NCBI GenBank assembly: GCA_003952965.2
Contig: CM025849.1
Span: forward strand, 6,173,947 to 6,237,946
Origin: Morella rubra
Lineage: Eukaryota > Streptophyta > Magnoliopsida > Fagales > Myricaceae
Reading direction: 5' to 3'
Length of the DNA stretch: 64,000 bases
The position numbers were made by a program, and so were the translations under genes. Shown here piece after piece: positions 20,427 through 31,764 of the stretch. Every line of letters begins with the position of its first letter. Position 1 is the stretch's first letter. The notes under the pieces were generated by a model. It worked only from the letters and a program-made list of their open reading frames with translations, did no database searches and had not been told where the DNA came from.

Positions 20427-22451
20427 ACCATCATATGTATCGAAGCCTTTTTTCCTGATATTATACAAAATTTGTAATAAGCCATGTCAACGTAACAGGT
20501 TACAAAGCAACTAATTATATGTAAGTACTTCAGAATGCAAATCTCTTTTTGGAAACTTCAATCTTGTTGACATTGGACAATCTTTTTGAAAACATAAATG
20601 GGGAGGGACAAAGATCTTCTCCAATTTGCTACTCGACTTGAAGGTTTCAATTTGAAGAGAGATATATACAACATATGAATCATACAGTAGGATTCACTTT
20701 GTCTAATCATTAATATTGGCAGAATTAAACATTGTGGGACTTATATATTGTGTCTATCTGTTTATGAATTAAACCCTCCAATTCTAACAGCAAACTGAAA
20801 ACAAAGGTGGAGAGAGATATAGATCCTTCTCAATTTACTACCCAAATTAAAGGTCTACTTCAAAGAGAGATAGACACAGTCAATGGGCTATACAGTGAAA
20901 TTTACACAATTCGGTAATTAATTAACAGTATTAAATACTACAGAACTCATCTACTGTGTCAAATTAGAGAGTATCCTGATCCTATGGAGAGATAAAAACC
21001 CATCTCTATATCATTCCCTTGGCAAAAATCAAACCCAATGCAGCTATGGTAGTAAAGTTGCCAAAAGTAAAGGAAGCATAAAAAGATTTTGAAGAAGACG
21101 CAGTGCTGTTAAATCAAGGGGGCATTTCCCCTTAGGGACGTCGCAACACCTCAGTCACATGATAGCACCACACTTCACCAGAAGAAGGAACAACAGCACG
21201 AGGGTAGGGCAAGTCCCGTCGAGTACGACACACATGGTCACAACAGCCATCGACAAGAAGTTAATTCATATTCTTGGTACATAAATCAGTAGCTATAACA
21301 TTATCTGCAAAATTGGTTGCGAGGGGACCCAAGAAATAGCTCTGGACCACCGGATACACACAAGTGATCTTGGAAATTGTATGCGCCTTGGGAGGAAAAA
21401 TAAAAGGAAAAAGTTGATGCTAACAAGGTTAATAGAATTGAAGACGAAAACCCTCAATATGTCTCCCACCTATAGCCTATAGGGGACCTCAAAGACAGAC
21501 ATTCCCATTTCTGCGGATCAACAAGAACTGAAGAGACTGTTTCAGATGCACCAAGGGAACTGGACTAAGGGGAAGCACGCAAAATATTGGGAAATGGTAT
21601 ATTTTGCTGAGGGAATTGTGATTTCTTTTGAATAAGGAAGAACCAGAGCAGTGAATATCTGGCTTAGCTTTTGCAACTCTGCTTTTTGTCTTCATTGAAA
21701 GGAGGCTTTTGCAGTTTGATGCGGCGATTGATTTGAGTCTAATGTTGCTTAGAAAAAAAAAAAAAAAAATTTTAGTCTAATGTTCGGCTAGTTTCGTTGG
21801 GCTTTAGCCCAGCTTGAAAAATGAGATTCTGTTTGTTGGGTCTAATGGGCTATTTCCAACATGTCCTACTTTTGTCTACTGTTTCTTTGCGGGGGGTTGA
21901 AGGAGATTCCGTCACATGGGGCATGCGATGGGCTTAAGAAAAATGGTCATTTTCATAAACTAGTTTGTCTTTGAGAGGATCAAATGGTCACCTTTAGATA
22001 AACCCTCCTGTGTATTTTTTTGGGGAGGAGCCGGGCCCAAGATAAGACTTCCTATATAACCCCTTTTTAGTGTATCTTTTATCAATTTCTTTTTGTGGTT
22101 AAAGGTTTGATATATCTTGAATTCACATTCTTTTGCTCATTATATTTGGGTGCTGTCTTCCAAAATCCAAAACTGGGAAAGAGGCTTCTAATCGTTGCTG
22201 TTACGTTTGATTAGTGAAAGGTGAAATGTAACCCCAATATTTTCAATATTGCTTTATTTAATTGCCTCTATATTGAAAGTTACAATGCTTTTATTATGGT
22301 GTAGAGCAGAATTTATATGGTGTGTGGAAGAATACAAAAAAATAAAATAAATTAACTTCTTAAATGGTCTTAAATTCTAAACTTCCACAGGAGATCACAA
22401 ATTTTTTTGATCCGTTATTTTTGTCAACATATTTTAAGGGTCTTTCTTTGT
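20427..22451. other. Intergenic, possible retrotransposon debris
   Basis: No gene was recognised. The interval 21000-21500 is less AT-rich and its minus strand has short protein-like pieces (DHVCRTRRDLPYPRAVVPSS near 21200-21250), broken by stops and not assignable. An A17 run lies at about 21752-21768. The rest is AT-rich filler. Confidence 0.35.
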
Positions 22452-23070
22452 TGGGTAAAATACATTTTTTATCTATAAATTACCATAATTTTGCACTTTG
22501 CACCCGTACTACCACATTTGAGATATTACATTCACAAAGTACCTATCCCCTAGCTAACACATTGCACTTTTAGTCTATTTTTCTGTCAAATTAAATGGAA
22601 ATTGATTTTTAAAAAAAAAAAAACCGAAAAAATGATTATGCTCTTAAATGTAACTTTTTATTTGAATTTTTTGATTGCGTAATCGACATTTCATATTAAA
22701 CAAAAATCACTTAAAAAAAAAAGGATAAATACAACATTCGTCCCTATAGTTTACACTAAAATCAACTAAGTCCTTAAACTTTAAAACACATAAAATCAGT
22801 CTCTATGTTTAAAATCATTCACATTTAGTCCCAGGGACTAAAGTCATGATGGATGTAAAAACTTAGGGACTAATTTTATGTGTTTTAAATTTTAAGGACT
22901 TATTTTATTTTGGCGTAAACCACATGGACGAATGTTGTAGTTAGCCCCAAAAAAAATTAGACAGAAAGTATTGTGTTGGGATGAGTAGTTTATAGATGCA
23001 ATCTCTTAAACTTAATAGTTCAAAATGCAAAACACTTGGTATTTCGTGAGTGAAAATATATATTTCTCCC
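22452..23070. mobile_element. Second foldback element of the 2430-4090 family, with nested insertion
   Basis: The left arm begins GGGTAAAATACATTTTTTATC and contains TTTTGCACTTTGCACCC. The right arm, read on the complement, begins GGGGAGAAATATATATTTTC and contains TTTTGCATTTTGAACTA. The arms are inverted relatives of each other and of the arms at 2430 and 4090. The middle holds the palindromic element at 22721-22944. Confidence 0.6.
22721..22944. mobile_element. Palindromic MITE nested in the foldback element
   Basis: A 224-bp near-palindrome. The left half reads ACAACATTCGTCCCTATAGT, then AAGTCCTTAAACTTTAAAAC and ACATAAAATCAGTC. The right half is its diverged inverse: ACTAATTTTATGTGTTTTAA, then TTTTAAGGACTTATTT and GGACGAATGTTGTAG. 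It has the TCCCTATAGTTT-type ends common to dispersed plant foldback MITEs. It is non-coding. Confidence 0.8.
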
Positions 23071-24137
23071 CTTTTGTTTTTTTAAGAGAAGAAGACCTTA
23101 AATCATGAAATATATTTGATGCCCTCACTTATCACGGACGAAAACAGTAATTACAAAAGCAACCAAACACGGCCAAAAAAAACAACCGAAAAAGATAAAT
23201 TTCATTAAGGATCAGAAGGGCTTTAACAGAAGGGTTTTCTCCTTGTTCTTGAGGATTGACTGGTAGATGTAAACTTCGGATGTGCCATGAGCAAGTTTTT
23301 CATACATATTAACAACTGATATAAGAGGAAATCATTCATGCGTGCCCAACTGTGATCAATATATATATATAACTTAAAGAGCTTTGTTGTCTTTGCTCAA
23401 CGTAGTGGATGTGGAAACCAATGGCTCCTTAATATAGTGCAAGACACTATCATGATCAGTATTTGTCGTTGGATCAATGGGGTCTGACATTGCAGCAAAG
23501 GTGTGAAGCAGAAATAATTAGTTTAATTGGAAAACGAAATAGCTCTTGATCATCAGTACCTACCCCAATACATATTCTTTCAGGGTCGGGTAAAAAATAG
23601 GAAAAGAAATAAATATGTCACCAGAAAAATATACACCATGAAATAAAAACAGAAATTTCGAATTTTTTTTCATGCAGCATTGTGGCGAACAGAAACACAT
23701 GATTCAAAATAAAGGGTGTCTCAAAGCCAAACTTTTTTTATTGAAGAGAAAGAGAGGGAGACATCAGGAGGTTCTGTCACTAGTTTCTTGTAGTCTGTTA
23801 ATTGAGTTTGTGGGCGATAAGCCGATATCTCAATCAATCATCGAAGGAGCCAAAGGAAAGAAAAATCTAACCACAGTTCCCAATCCCTCCAAACAGACAG
23901 GCAGTCTTCCCCATCTTTTACTGATGTCTCGTTATTGGTGGACGACCCTCTTCTTTTTGCTTTCTCTTTTTCCACCTTCTTTTCTCTTTCTCTTTTCATC
24001 ATCTAGTTTGGAGCTTATTCTTAACAAAAGTGATTATTCCGTTCCTAGTGTTTAAAGCTCACTGCTTTAAGATATATTATATAGTTCGCACAATATTGTG
24101 AGACCAGCTTTTGATCATCCACATTCCTTTATGTCAT
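23071..24137. other. Intergenic, upstream of the SMXL gene
   Basis: AT-rich interval. An open frame at 23672-24055 shows a low-complexity hydrophobic C terminus (FFLLSLFPPSFLFLFSSSSL) and looks like chance. No gene is supported. Confidence 0.4.
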
Positions 24138-24183
24138 GAGAGAGAGAGAGAGAGGGAGAGGGAGAGAAGAGAGAGAGAGAGGC
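24138..24183. repeat. GA microsatellite upstream of SMXL gene
   Basis: An interrupted (GA)n / GGGA tract about 350-400 bp before the start codon. Such tracts are frequent in plant promoters and leaders and may bind GAGA-type (BPC) factors, which is inference only. Confidence 0.7.
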
Positions 24184-24531
24184 CAGCATAGGACAAAGAG
24201 AGAGAGGCTAAAGCTTGTTCCACATACAAAGCAATCCAGCAAAGCCAGCATCCTGCATTGAACAAGAAAACGCATAAACTCCGCTCCCATACTATCTGAC
24301 ACGCAGCTAGCTGCTTCAGTCTCCTCGACCAAACTATAAACCAGATAAGTAGTTCCTCATACTGCTACCTTGACTCAATCCCCTCAGCTATAACAATGTT
24401 CCAAAGCATTTTTCTTCTCTATTCAAATCAAACCCATTGAGCGGAAACCACTAAAGAGTCTTGAGGAGTCCTTTCTTTATACATATATATACCTATCTGT
24501 GATTGTTGGAGTGAATATTCACTGTAAGAAG

Positions 24532-27465
24532 ATGAGAGCAGGTCTTTGCAGTATACAGCAGGGTCTAACTGCCGAGGCAGTAAGCACAGTGAAACAAGCG
24601 GTTAGCCTTGCTAAACGCCGGGGCCATGCCCAAGTGACTCCTCTCCATGTCGCCAGCGCTATGCTTGCAACCTCCACCGGTCTTCTGAGAAGGGCTTGCC
24701 TTCAATCCCATTCTCACCCTCTCCAATGCAAGGCTCTAGAGCTTTGCTTCAATGTTGCGCTCAACCGCCTCCCTGCGTCCACCCCAAGCCCCTTATTAGG
24801 TCCTCATTATCTCCACCCGTCCTTTTCCAACGCCTTGGTTGCGGCCTTCAAGCGTGCACAGGCTCACCAGCGCCGTGGCTCTATTGAAAACCAGCAACAA
24901 CCTATATTAGCTCTAAAAATAGAGCTAGAACAGCTCATAATCTCTATTCTAGATGACCCAAGTGTTAGTAGAGTCATGAGAGAAGCTGGTTTTTCGAGTA
25001 CCCAAGTGAAAAATAGGGTCGAACAAGCTGTTTCTTTGGATATTTGTTCTCAAAATCAAAGTCCTTCTATGAGTAGCCAGTCCATTAAGGAAAGCAGCAA
25101 GCCTCTAGTTCTTGGCACAAATGTGCATCTTTCTCCAACTTTTAGTCAGTTCAAAGCGTCACTAGGTAAACCTTGTGATCAAGTTAGGAGTGAAGACGTA
25201 ACCAGTGTGTTGAATGAATTTTGTAGCAAAAGAAAACGAAACACTGTCATTGTAGGAGAGTGTCTCGCTAGCGCTGAGGGTGTGCTTAGGGGAGTGATGG
25301 ACAAATTCGAAAGAGGGAATGTTCCCGGGGAGTTGAGGTACTTAAAATTTTTTAGTCTTCCTCTCTTGTCTCTTCGGAACTCCTCGAAGGAGGATATTGA
25401 GCAGAAACTAGCTGAGCTTGGGTGCCTTGTGAAAAGCTATATTTCTAGAGGGGTTGTTTTGTATTTGGGTGATCTCAAATGTATTTCCGAGTTTTGGTCA
25501 ACTTATGGCGAAGAAAGGAGAAACTATTACTGTCCATTGGAGCACATAATCATGGGGATTAAAGGATTGGTGTGTGGAATTGGGGAAACTGGCAGATTGT
25601 GGCTTTTGGGGATTGCTACTTTTCATACGTACATGAGATGTAAAACAGGCTGCCCTTCTCTCGAGACTATTTGGGAGCTTCACCCTCTTACCGTCCCAGT
25701 TGGCAGCTTGAGCCTAACGCTCAATCTTGAAAGGTAAATTTGATGTTGCAATTAGGACGCTAAATTTGCTCTCTCTTTTTCTTTTTCAGGAAAATTTATT
25801 TTTTCTAGCTGTTCATATAGTTTTTCTGAAATGATGGGTCAATAAATTTTATTGAAAAAAAAAGAAGCTATGGCTCAAATAACAATGAAATTTTAAGTAC
25901 CGCTGCTTTCCACTTATTCCCGGCCCCTTCTTTTCGTACTTTTATTTTGGTAAATGAACTATATGTTACTTCTGCAGTAATTCGCAAGCTGATGTCAGAA
26001 GCAAGGAATGTGACAATGTGTCTCGTTTGCAACTGCTTGAAACTGGATTTGACAAGCGCCTAAATTGCTGTAATGATTGTACGGTCAATTTCAACAGAGA
26101 AGCTCAAAGCATAGCTAGTGACTTTTGTAACAAGGACGCCACCACTACTACCACCATATCCACCAGCTCAAGCTTGCCTTCGTGGCTCCAACAAGAGAAA
26201 GAAAACAGCAGAAGATATGCTTTGAAGGACCAGGTTTGCAACTTATCGATTCTTAATCATCACAAATATTTTCCTTGTCGATACAAGTTCAAACCTAACA
26301 TTCTTATCTATCTCTAAAACAGGAATCTGTCACGGTCAGGGATCTATGCAAAAAATGGAACTCATTCTGCAGTTCAGGCCATAAGCACCCTCATTTTCCT
26401 GACAAGACCCTCTTTTTCACTTCTCCTCCTTCCTCCACATCAGTCTCTTCATCCGAGCGCAACGCTAACTTGCATCAGACCCACCTGAGTTGGCCGATCA
26501 CCTTCGAGCCCAGACAGACAACAAAAGAGCAGCACTTTTGGATATCCGAAATACATGATGAAGGATATGGAAGCAGTTTGAGAGCGTTCATGCCAGAAAG
26601 AAACGAGCCTAAACCAGACCTTCTGTCGAATCCGAATTCTAGCCCTAACTCAGCTTCTTCAAGTGAGGTAATGGAGGATATAGTTGGCCTTCATTTGTTG
26701 AGAGAGCTTAATGATGAGAACTTAAAGATTCTTTGTGATGCATTGGAGAAAAAGGTATCCTGGCAGAAAGGCATTATTCCTGAGATTGCGACAAGTATCC
26801 TTCAGTGCAGGTCTGGAAAGAGCACGAGGAAAGGCAATTTGAAAGACAGAGAGAACAAAGAAGAAACTTGGCTGTTCTTCTTAGGTGTTGATAATGCGGG
26901 CAAGGAAAAGATAGCAAGAGAGCTAGCTAAACTTGTTTTTGGCTCTCAAAGCAGCTTTGTTTCAATTTGTTTGAGCAGCTTCTCTTCAACAAGAGCTGAC
27001 TCAACTGAAGAATCCAAGAAGAAAAGGACGAGAGATGAACTCGGTTGCAGCTACCTTGAGAAACTTGGTGAAGCAGTGAATGAGAATCCTCACCGTGTTT
27101 TCTTTATAGAAGACGTAGAGCAAATTGATTACTGCTCACAAAAGGGTATTAAGCAAGCAATTCAAAGTGGAAGAATAACTCTTCGTGGCGGTGAAACTGT
27201 TCCTCTTATGGACGCCATTATCATTTTCACTTGTGAAAGTTCCAGTTCTGTGTCCCGATCCTGTTCTCCGCCAAGAAGGTCAAAATATGCTGAGAAAGAA
27301 GACAACAAAGATGAGGATGAGTTGGAGGAGCTGCAAAACCCATGTGTCCCACTAGATTTGAATATTTCAATTGTAGAGGACAATGGAAATGAACATCCCG
27401 TTGGAGACATCGGGATACTGGAATATGTGGATAGGCAAGTTACTTTCAGAATTCAAGAAGTGTGA
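24532..27465 (+). CDS. SMXL3: SMAX1-LIKE protein, SMXL3/4/5 subclade (ClpB-like, EAR motif)
   Basis: Three exons, 24532-25733, 25978-26233 and 26323-27465, give 866 residues; junctions are GT-AG and phases agree. The Clp-N domain opens with MRAGLCSIQQGLTAEAVSTV, then RRGHAQVTPLHVASAMLA, LLRRACLQS and ALELCFNVALNRLP. The C-terminal part is a degenerate AAA+ D2 domain: a P-loop-like GVDNAGKEK at 674-682 without an intact GxxGxGKT, and FFIEDVEQID (Walker B-like) at 746-755. An EAR motif LDLNI is at 830-834. SMXLs act in the nucleus as co-repressors with TOPLESS. SMXL6/7/8 and SMAX1 are degraded through MAX2 by an RGKT-containing segment. Here that place reads KKKRTRDELG (718-727), so the degron is absent, as in SMXL3/4/5, which promote phloem formation. 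SMXL3 rather than SMXL4/5 is a moderate guess. Confidence 0.9.
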
Positions 27466-28966
27466 CTTTGTAACAGGAGGGGAACGATTGATCTTCCATC
27501 AGAATGATACTTTTTTTCTTTTATTTTTCTTTTTAACATAGGCTTTTGGGAAGGGATAAACTAATGAAAGGGAAAATACAGGTGTTTACGAGGATTTTCC
27601 TGAGTTAGGATTGGTAGGATTTAGCCATGCAGAGCTATATGTAATATATCAGTTTATCTTTCTCGTTCTTGGTGCATGTAACAGGTTGCTGCAATGCCAA
27701 ATATGGTGTTCCTTTGGGATTTTTCCCTACCAATTACTCCCGTTTATTAACTCATCTTTTTTTGTTTTCTTTTAATTGTTAATCAAGCAAAATATGACCT
27801 GTGGTGCGAAGCTCCTCTTATGCACCAAGCCTCTTCAAATTAATGTCAGTTAGCAAATTAAAGAAGACATGCCTCCAGTCTTCTGAGATATGCACTTCTG
27901 TTCAGTTGCTGCTTTGGCTTTACTAGTACATGAGCATTAAACTTAAAGGCAATTGGTTTAATTGGTGCAAAAGGGTTGTCTACGTATAACTTCACTTCCA
28001 CTTAATCAGATCCATTAAAACCCACTTGGGTCTCATGATAATCAACATTCTGTGAATTCCATAGGTTTCGAAAGAAAAGGTGTTTAAATCTAAAGGCAAT
28101 GGTACATCAATTGGTGCAAAAGGTTGTTTATGTCTTCACTTCACTATAATCAGCTCCATCAAACTCCACTTAGGCCTGCCCATCTTCTTTGTAAATTTCT
28201 TTATTATTTGGTTCAATTTTAAAAAACAAAAAATTAAGGGAAGTGCTACAGAGAGCACTTCAGCACATGCCTGCAGGTTGCATTAGTTTATTGGATTTCC
28301 AAAAGCTTTTAACAATGATTGCACAATGTTCTAAAGTGGACCGGATACATCATACAAGCACTTTCTTATTGCTTATTCTCTCATAATTTGCTGCTATATT
28401 TGCTGAGAGAAACTGAGACACAAGTAGAGTATATAACATTTTGAACATCAAACCCAACTGTGAATTGTGCACCACAGTAATTATCTTTTTTAACCTGGTA
28501 TTCGGGTTAGTCTACGCATACCTTGATTAATCTAAGGACTTGTGCAATCCCTCTGTCCTACACAAACTGAAAAATTACCAAATCAAAGACTTTGAAATAG
28601 TCCGAAAGGATTGTAGCAAGATCTTGGAGGGAGCAGACTGCCAAGGTTCAAGCCTTAACCACTAGACTAACCCTTTGGGGTTGTGTACTACAGCAATTAA
28701 TATGCAATAGACGATCCTCAATCCTCTCCAGAAAATGAGATCACTGAAGAATTGGAAATCAGTAAGCGAAATAAAGAAACAACGTATCAGACCCTTGATT
28801 ATTATGTAAAGGTGGGGCTACTTTATTAATAAGGGAACAGGAAAATCTTCCACAAGAGCTTAATTAAAAAGCATATAACTTTTCTTAAATGGAGAGATGA
28901 TTCACTTTTTTTTGTCATTATGCGGTTGGTATTACAACCTAACATATCTTTGAAAAGTATCGGTGC
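27466..28966. other. SMXL 3' region and intergenic, dispersed repeat at about 28.5 kb
   Basis: The proximal part should be the SMXL 3' untranslated region. Two similar stretches (AATCTAAAGGCAATGG with TTGGTGCAAAAGG, near 27930-27985 and 28088-28125) suggest a small duplication. The segment at about 28500-28690 looks like a dispersed plant repeat (GTTCAAGCCTTAACCACTAG) and is loosely similar to 15045-15220. No gene seen. Confidence 0.4.
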
Positions 28967-31764
28967 CAATGATCAATAACCTTCATCATAAAGACTGGAG
29001 AAGCATCTAATCTGCAGACCATAGATGTTCTTGCTTTAGAATCGCAAGAGGAACACCATCATCTAAGATTTGAAACTCGAATCATTCATGTATTCAAGCT
29101 GGAATTTGGAAATACATCAATTATTCGACCCTTTTTAACCTTATGAGTTGGTCAATGAATACTGTTCTCCCTTTAGGTTACCTGTCACTGCAGTTCTGAA
29201 AATCTTATGAATAGACAGATAAGGCGCACTTAGATCTCATGGCATTGCTCCTGATTTTCTTCAGACAAAGTTTCAGATTCCCCTAACACTGGTAAGCAAT
29301 ACATGAGGACTATTGGGAACTAGCCATCCTACTCCTGCTTTATGGTCAAGCTATGGCAGCATCTTTGGAGACTCTTACCAGAAATTCTGACACGGCAAGA
29401 TACCAAAGGAGTTTAGCAGAGTCACTAACCTCTGATCAGGGGAAACACCACAGGGGGTTGAGAAAAAAGGAGGGAGGAAATTCGGTCCAAGAAACGAGAG
29501 GCCTTTGAAACCTAATTTCAGACCACTTCACAAGTACAATAACTTTACTATGAAAATCCCTCACCAGGTGCATATTTGCTCGTTTTGCACTTAGCTCAAG
29601 AACCAGCAGTTGTGTAAGATAAATGTGGAGACCTGGTTTAAGTCTTTTGGAGGATCCAATAGCAATCACGCTCTCCCTCGAGAACAACAATGAGACATCG
29701 CCAAAAGGTGATGGTGCTAAGAAGGAATACAGCATGCCAGGAGAATCAGTATCGTATACATAAAGGATTGAAGACCCTTGCTTGTTTTATGAGAATATCG
29801 TATTAATGACTTTGGGAAAGCTAAAAAGGGAGCTAGCATCTTCTTAAATGTTGAATGCACATTCAGTAATTATACTTTTATTGGCCAGCTAGCTATTGCA
29901 TCAAAATCATTCTGCTAATCTAATTGATTTGACCGTTGGCATATATGCAATGATCAATTATCATGACAACAAGAGCTGGAGAAGCATCTAATCTGCAGAC
30001 CATAGATGTTCTTGCTTTAGAATCGCAAGAGGAACACCATCATCTAAGATTTGAAACTCGAATCATTTGTATAATCATGTATTCAAGCTGGAATTTGGAA
30101 ATACATCAATTATTCGAGAATTGATATATATTGTGTTGTCCCTTTTTAATAGGGTGGGGCCTTATGAGTTGGTCATCTCTCTTATGAATACTTTTCTCTA
30201 CTTCATTTTGTTCTCCCTTTAGGTTATAGTGATGATGTCGATGGTTTTCTGTCACTGCAGTTCTGAAAATCTTATGATGTTTTTGATAGACAGATAAGTC
30301 TCTTTCCAACATCTTCTTTAACTATTCTCAAGCGCACTTAACTAATTTTTCAATGATCTCATGGCATTGTTTTGATGGAGAGCTCCTGATTTTCTTCAGA
30401 AATAAGAATGTTTGTGCTCCTTAAAGTTTCAGATTCCCCTAACACTGGTAAGCAATACATGAGGAGATGGGACTATCCGAACCGTGGGAACTAGCCATCA
30501 GATAGGAGTACTACTCCTGCTTTATGGTCAAGCTATACTTTTTAACTTGGCAGCATCTTTGGACCAAATCTCATTTTTCTTTGACTCTTATATATGAATG
30601 TTAATCCAGAAATTCTGACACGGCAAGATATGAAAAGATGATGCCAAAGGAGTTTAGCAGAGTCAATTTGATAGAACTAACCTCTGATCATCAACACAAA
30701 ACTTAGGGGAAACATATATAGAAGTAATCTTGAGTTGGGTTTTGATTCTTCTTGTTCAGGGGAAAAGAGGAAAGAAAAGATGGTACAGGGGGTTATCTTA
30801 AAAGAGAAAAAAGGAGGGAAAATTCCCATTTTACTTTAGGAAATTCGGTCGGTATAAAGTTTTATACCTTCCTCTGCCTGCAAGAAACGAGAGGCCTAGC
30901 CAAGCAAGAAAAGAAAACAGTTGAAACCTAGGGCGATTTCAGACGTAATAAGTGGTGACCTCTGTCTATTAATATTTAGATTTCTTCATGAGAAATATAA
31001 TCAAGTAGGAGATAAAGCAATTGCTTTTCAATTATTATTATTATTATTTTGCTTTAGTGAGGGAGAAGTTTCTATGAAAATCGTATAGAGCAAAGATACT
31101 CACCAGAATACACCCAACACTAATTCTCAATATTCAATACCCATACCCTCTACAGTGCATATTTGCTCGTTTTGCACTTAGAATTTTGAAAAGATACTCA
31201 TGGCTGGCCGTTAGTTTCTTCGAACCAGCAGTTGTGTAAGATGTTTTAAATTATCACCTCGTGGAGACCTGGTTTAAGTCTTTTGGACACCACTATCTGT
31301 ATATTTATCTATTTCTTGATCAAAAAGCAATAGCCCTTTTTAATCACGCTAATGGAGGCCGCAGCCACTTGAAGACAATACCTCGAGCTTTGTTCCCATT
31401 ACAGGGACAATGATTACAGACATCGCCAAAAGGTGATGGTGCTAAGAAACACTATGGAAAGCCCCTACAGCATGCCAGGAGAACATCGATCATGCGAATG
31501 TTCATGATGATGATCGTATACATGTAGTCTTCATTTACTTGATTGAAGATTTATTTTCTTGCTTGTTTTATATTTCTTCTATATTATATCGTACGTTAAT
31601 GACTTTGGGAAAGCTAAAAAGGGAGCTAGCATCTTCTAGGAAATGTTGATTACACTTTCACATTCAGTAATGGATACTTTTCTTGCCATGGCCAGCTAGC
31701 TATATTTGCAGAGGGATAAAATCATTCTGCTAATCTAATTGATTTGACCGTTGGCATATATGCA
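28967..31764. repeat. Direct repeat: short copy (28967-29947) and long copy (29948-31764) with many gaps
   Basis: The two copies are adjacent, start with CAATGATCAAT and end with GACCGTTGGCATATATGCA. The first is 981 bp, the second 1,817 bp. They align as a long series of near-identical blocks in the same order. For example 28995-29086 equals 29976-30067 over 92 bases, and 29909-29949 matches 31725-31764. In the long copy the blocks are separated by extra pieces of about 5 to 75 bases. By hand I count roughly 40 such gaps and very few substitutions. In the last third the short copy sometimes has a short filler instead of a clean join. No coding content is seen in either copy. Confidence 0.85.

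Noticed and set aside
28995..29020. TGGAGAAGCATCTAATCTGCA resembling miR164
   Set aside because: Only the first ten bases match and there is no hairpin.
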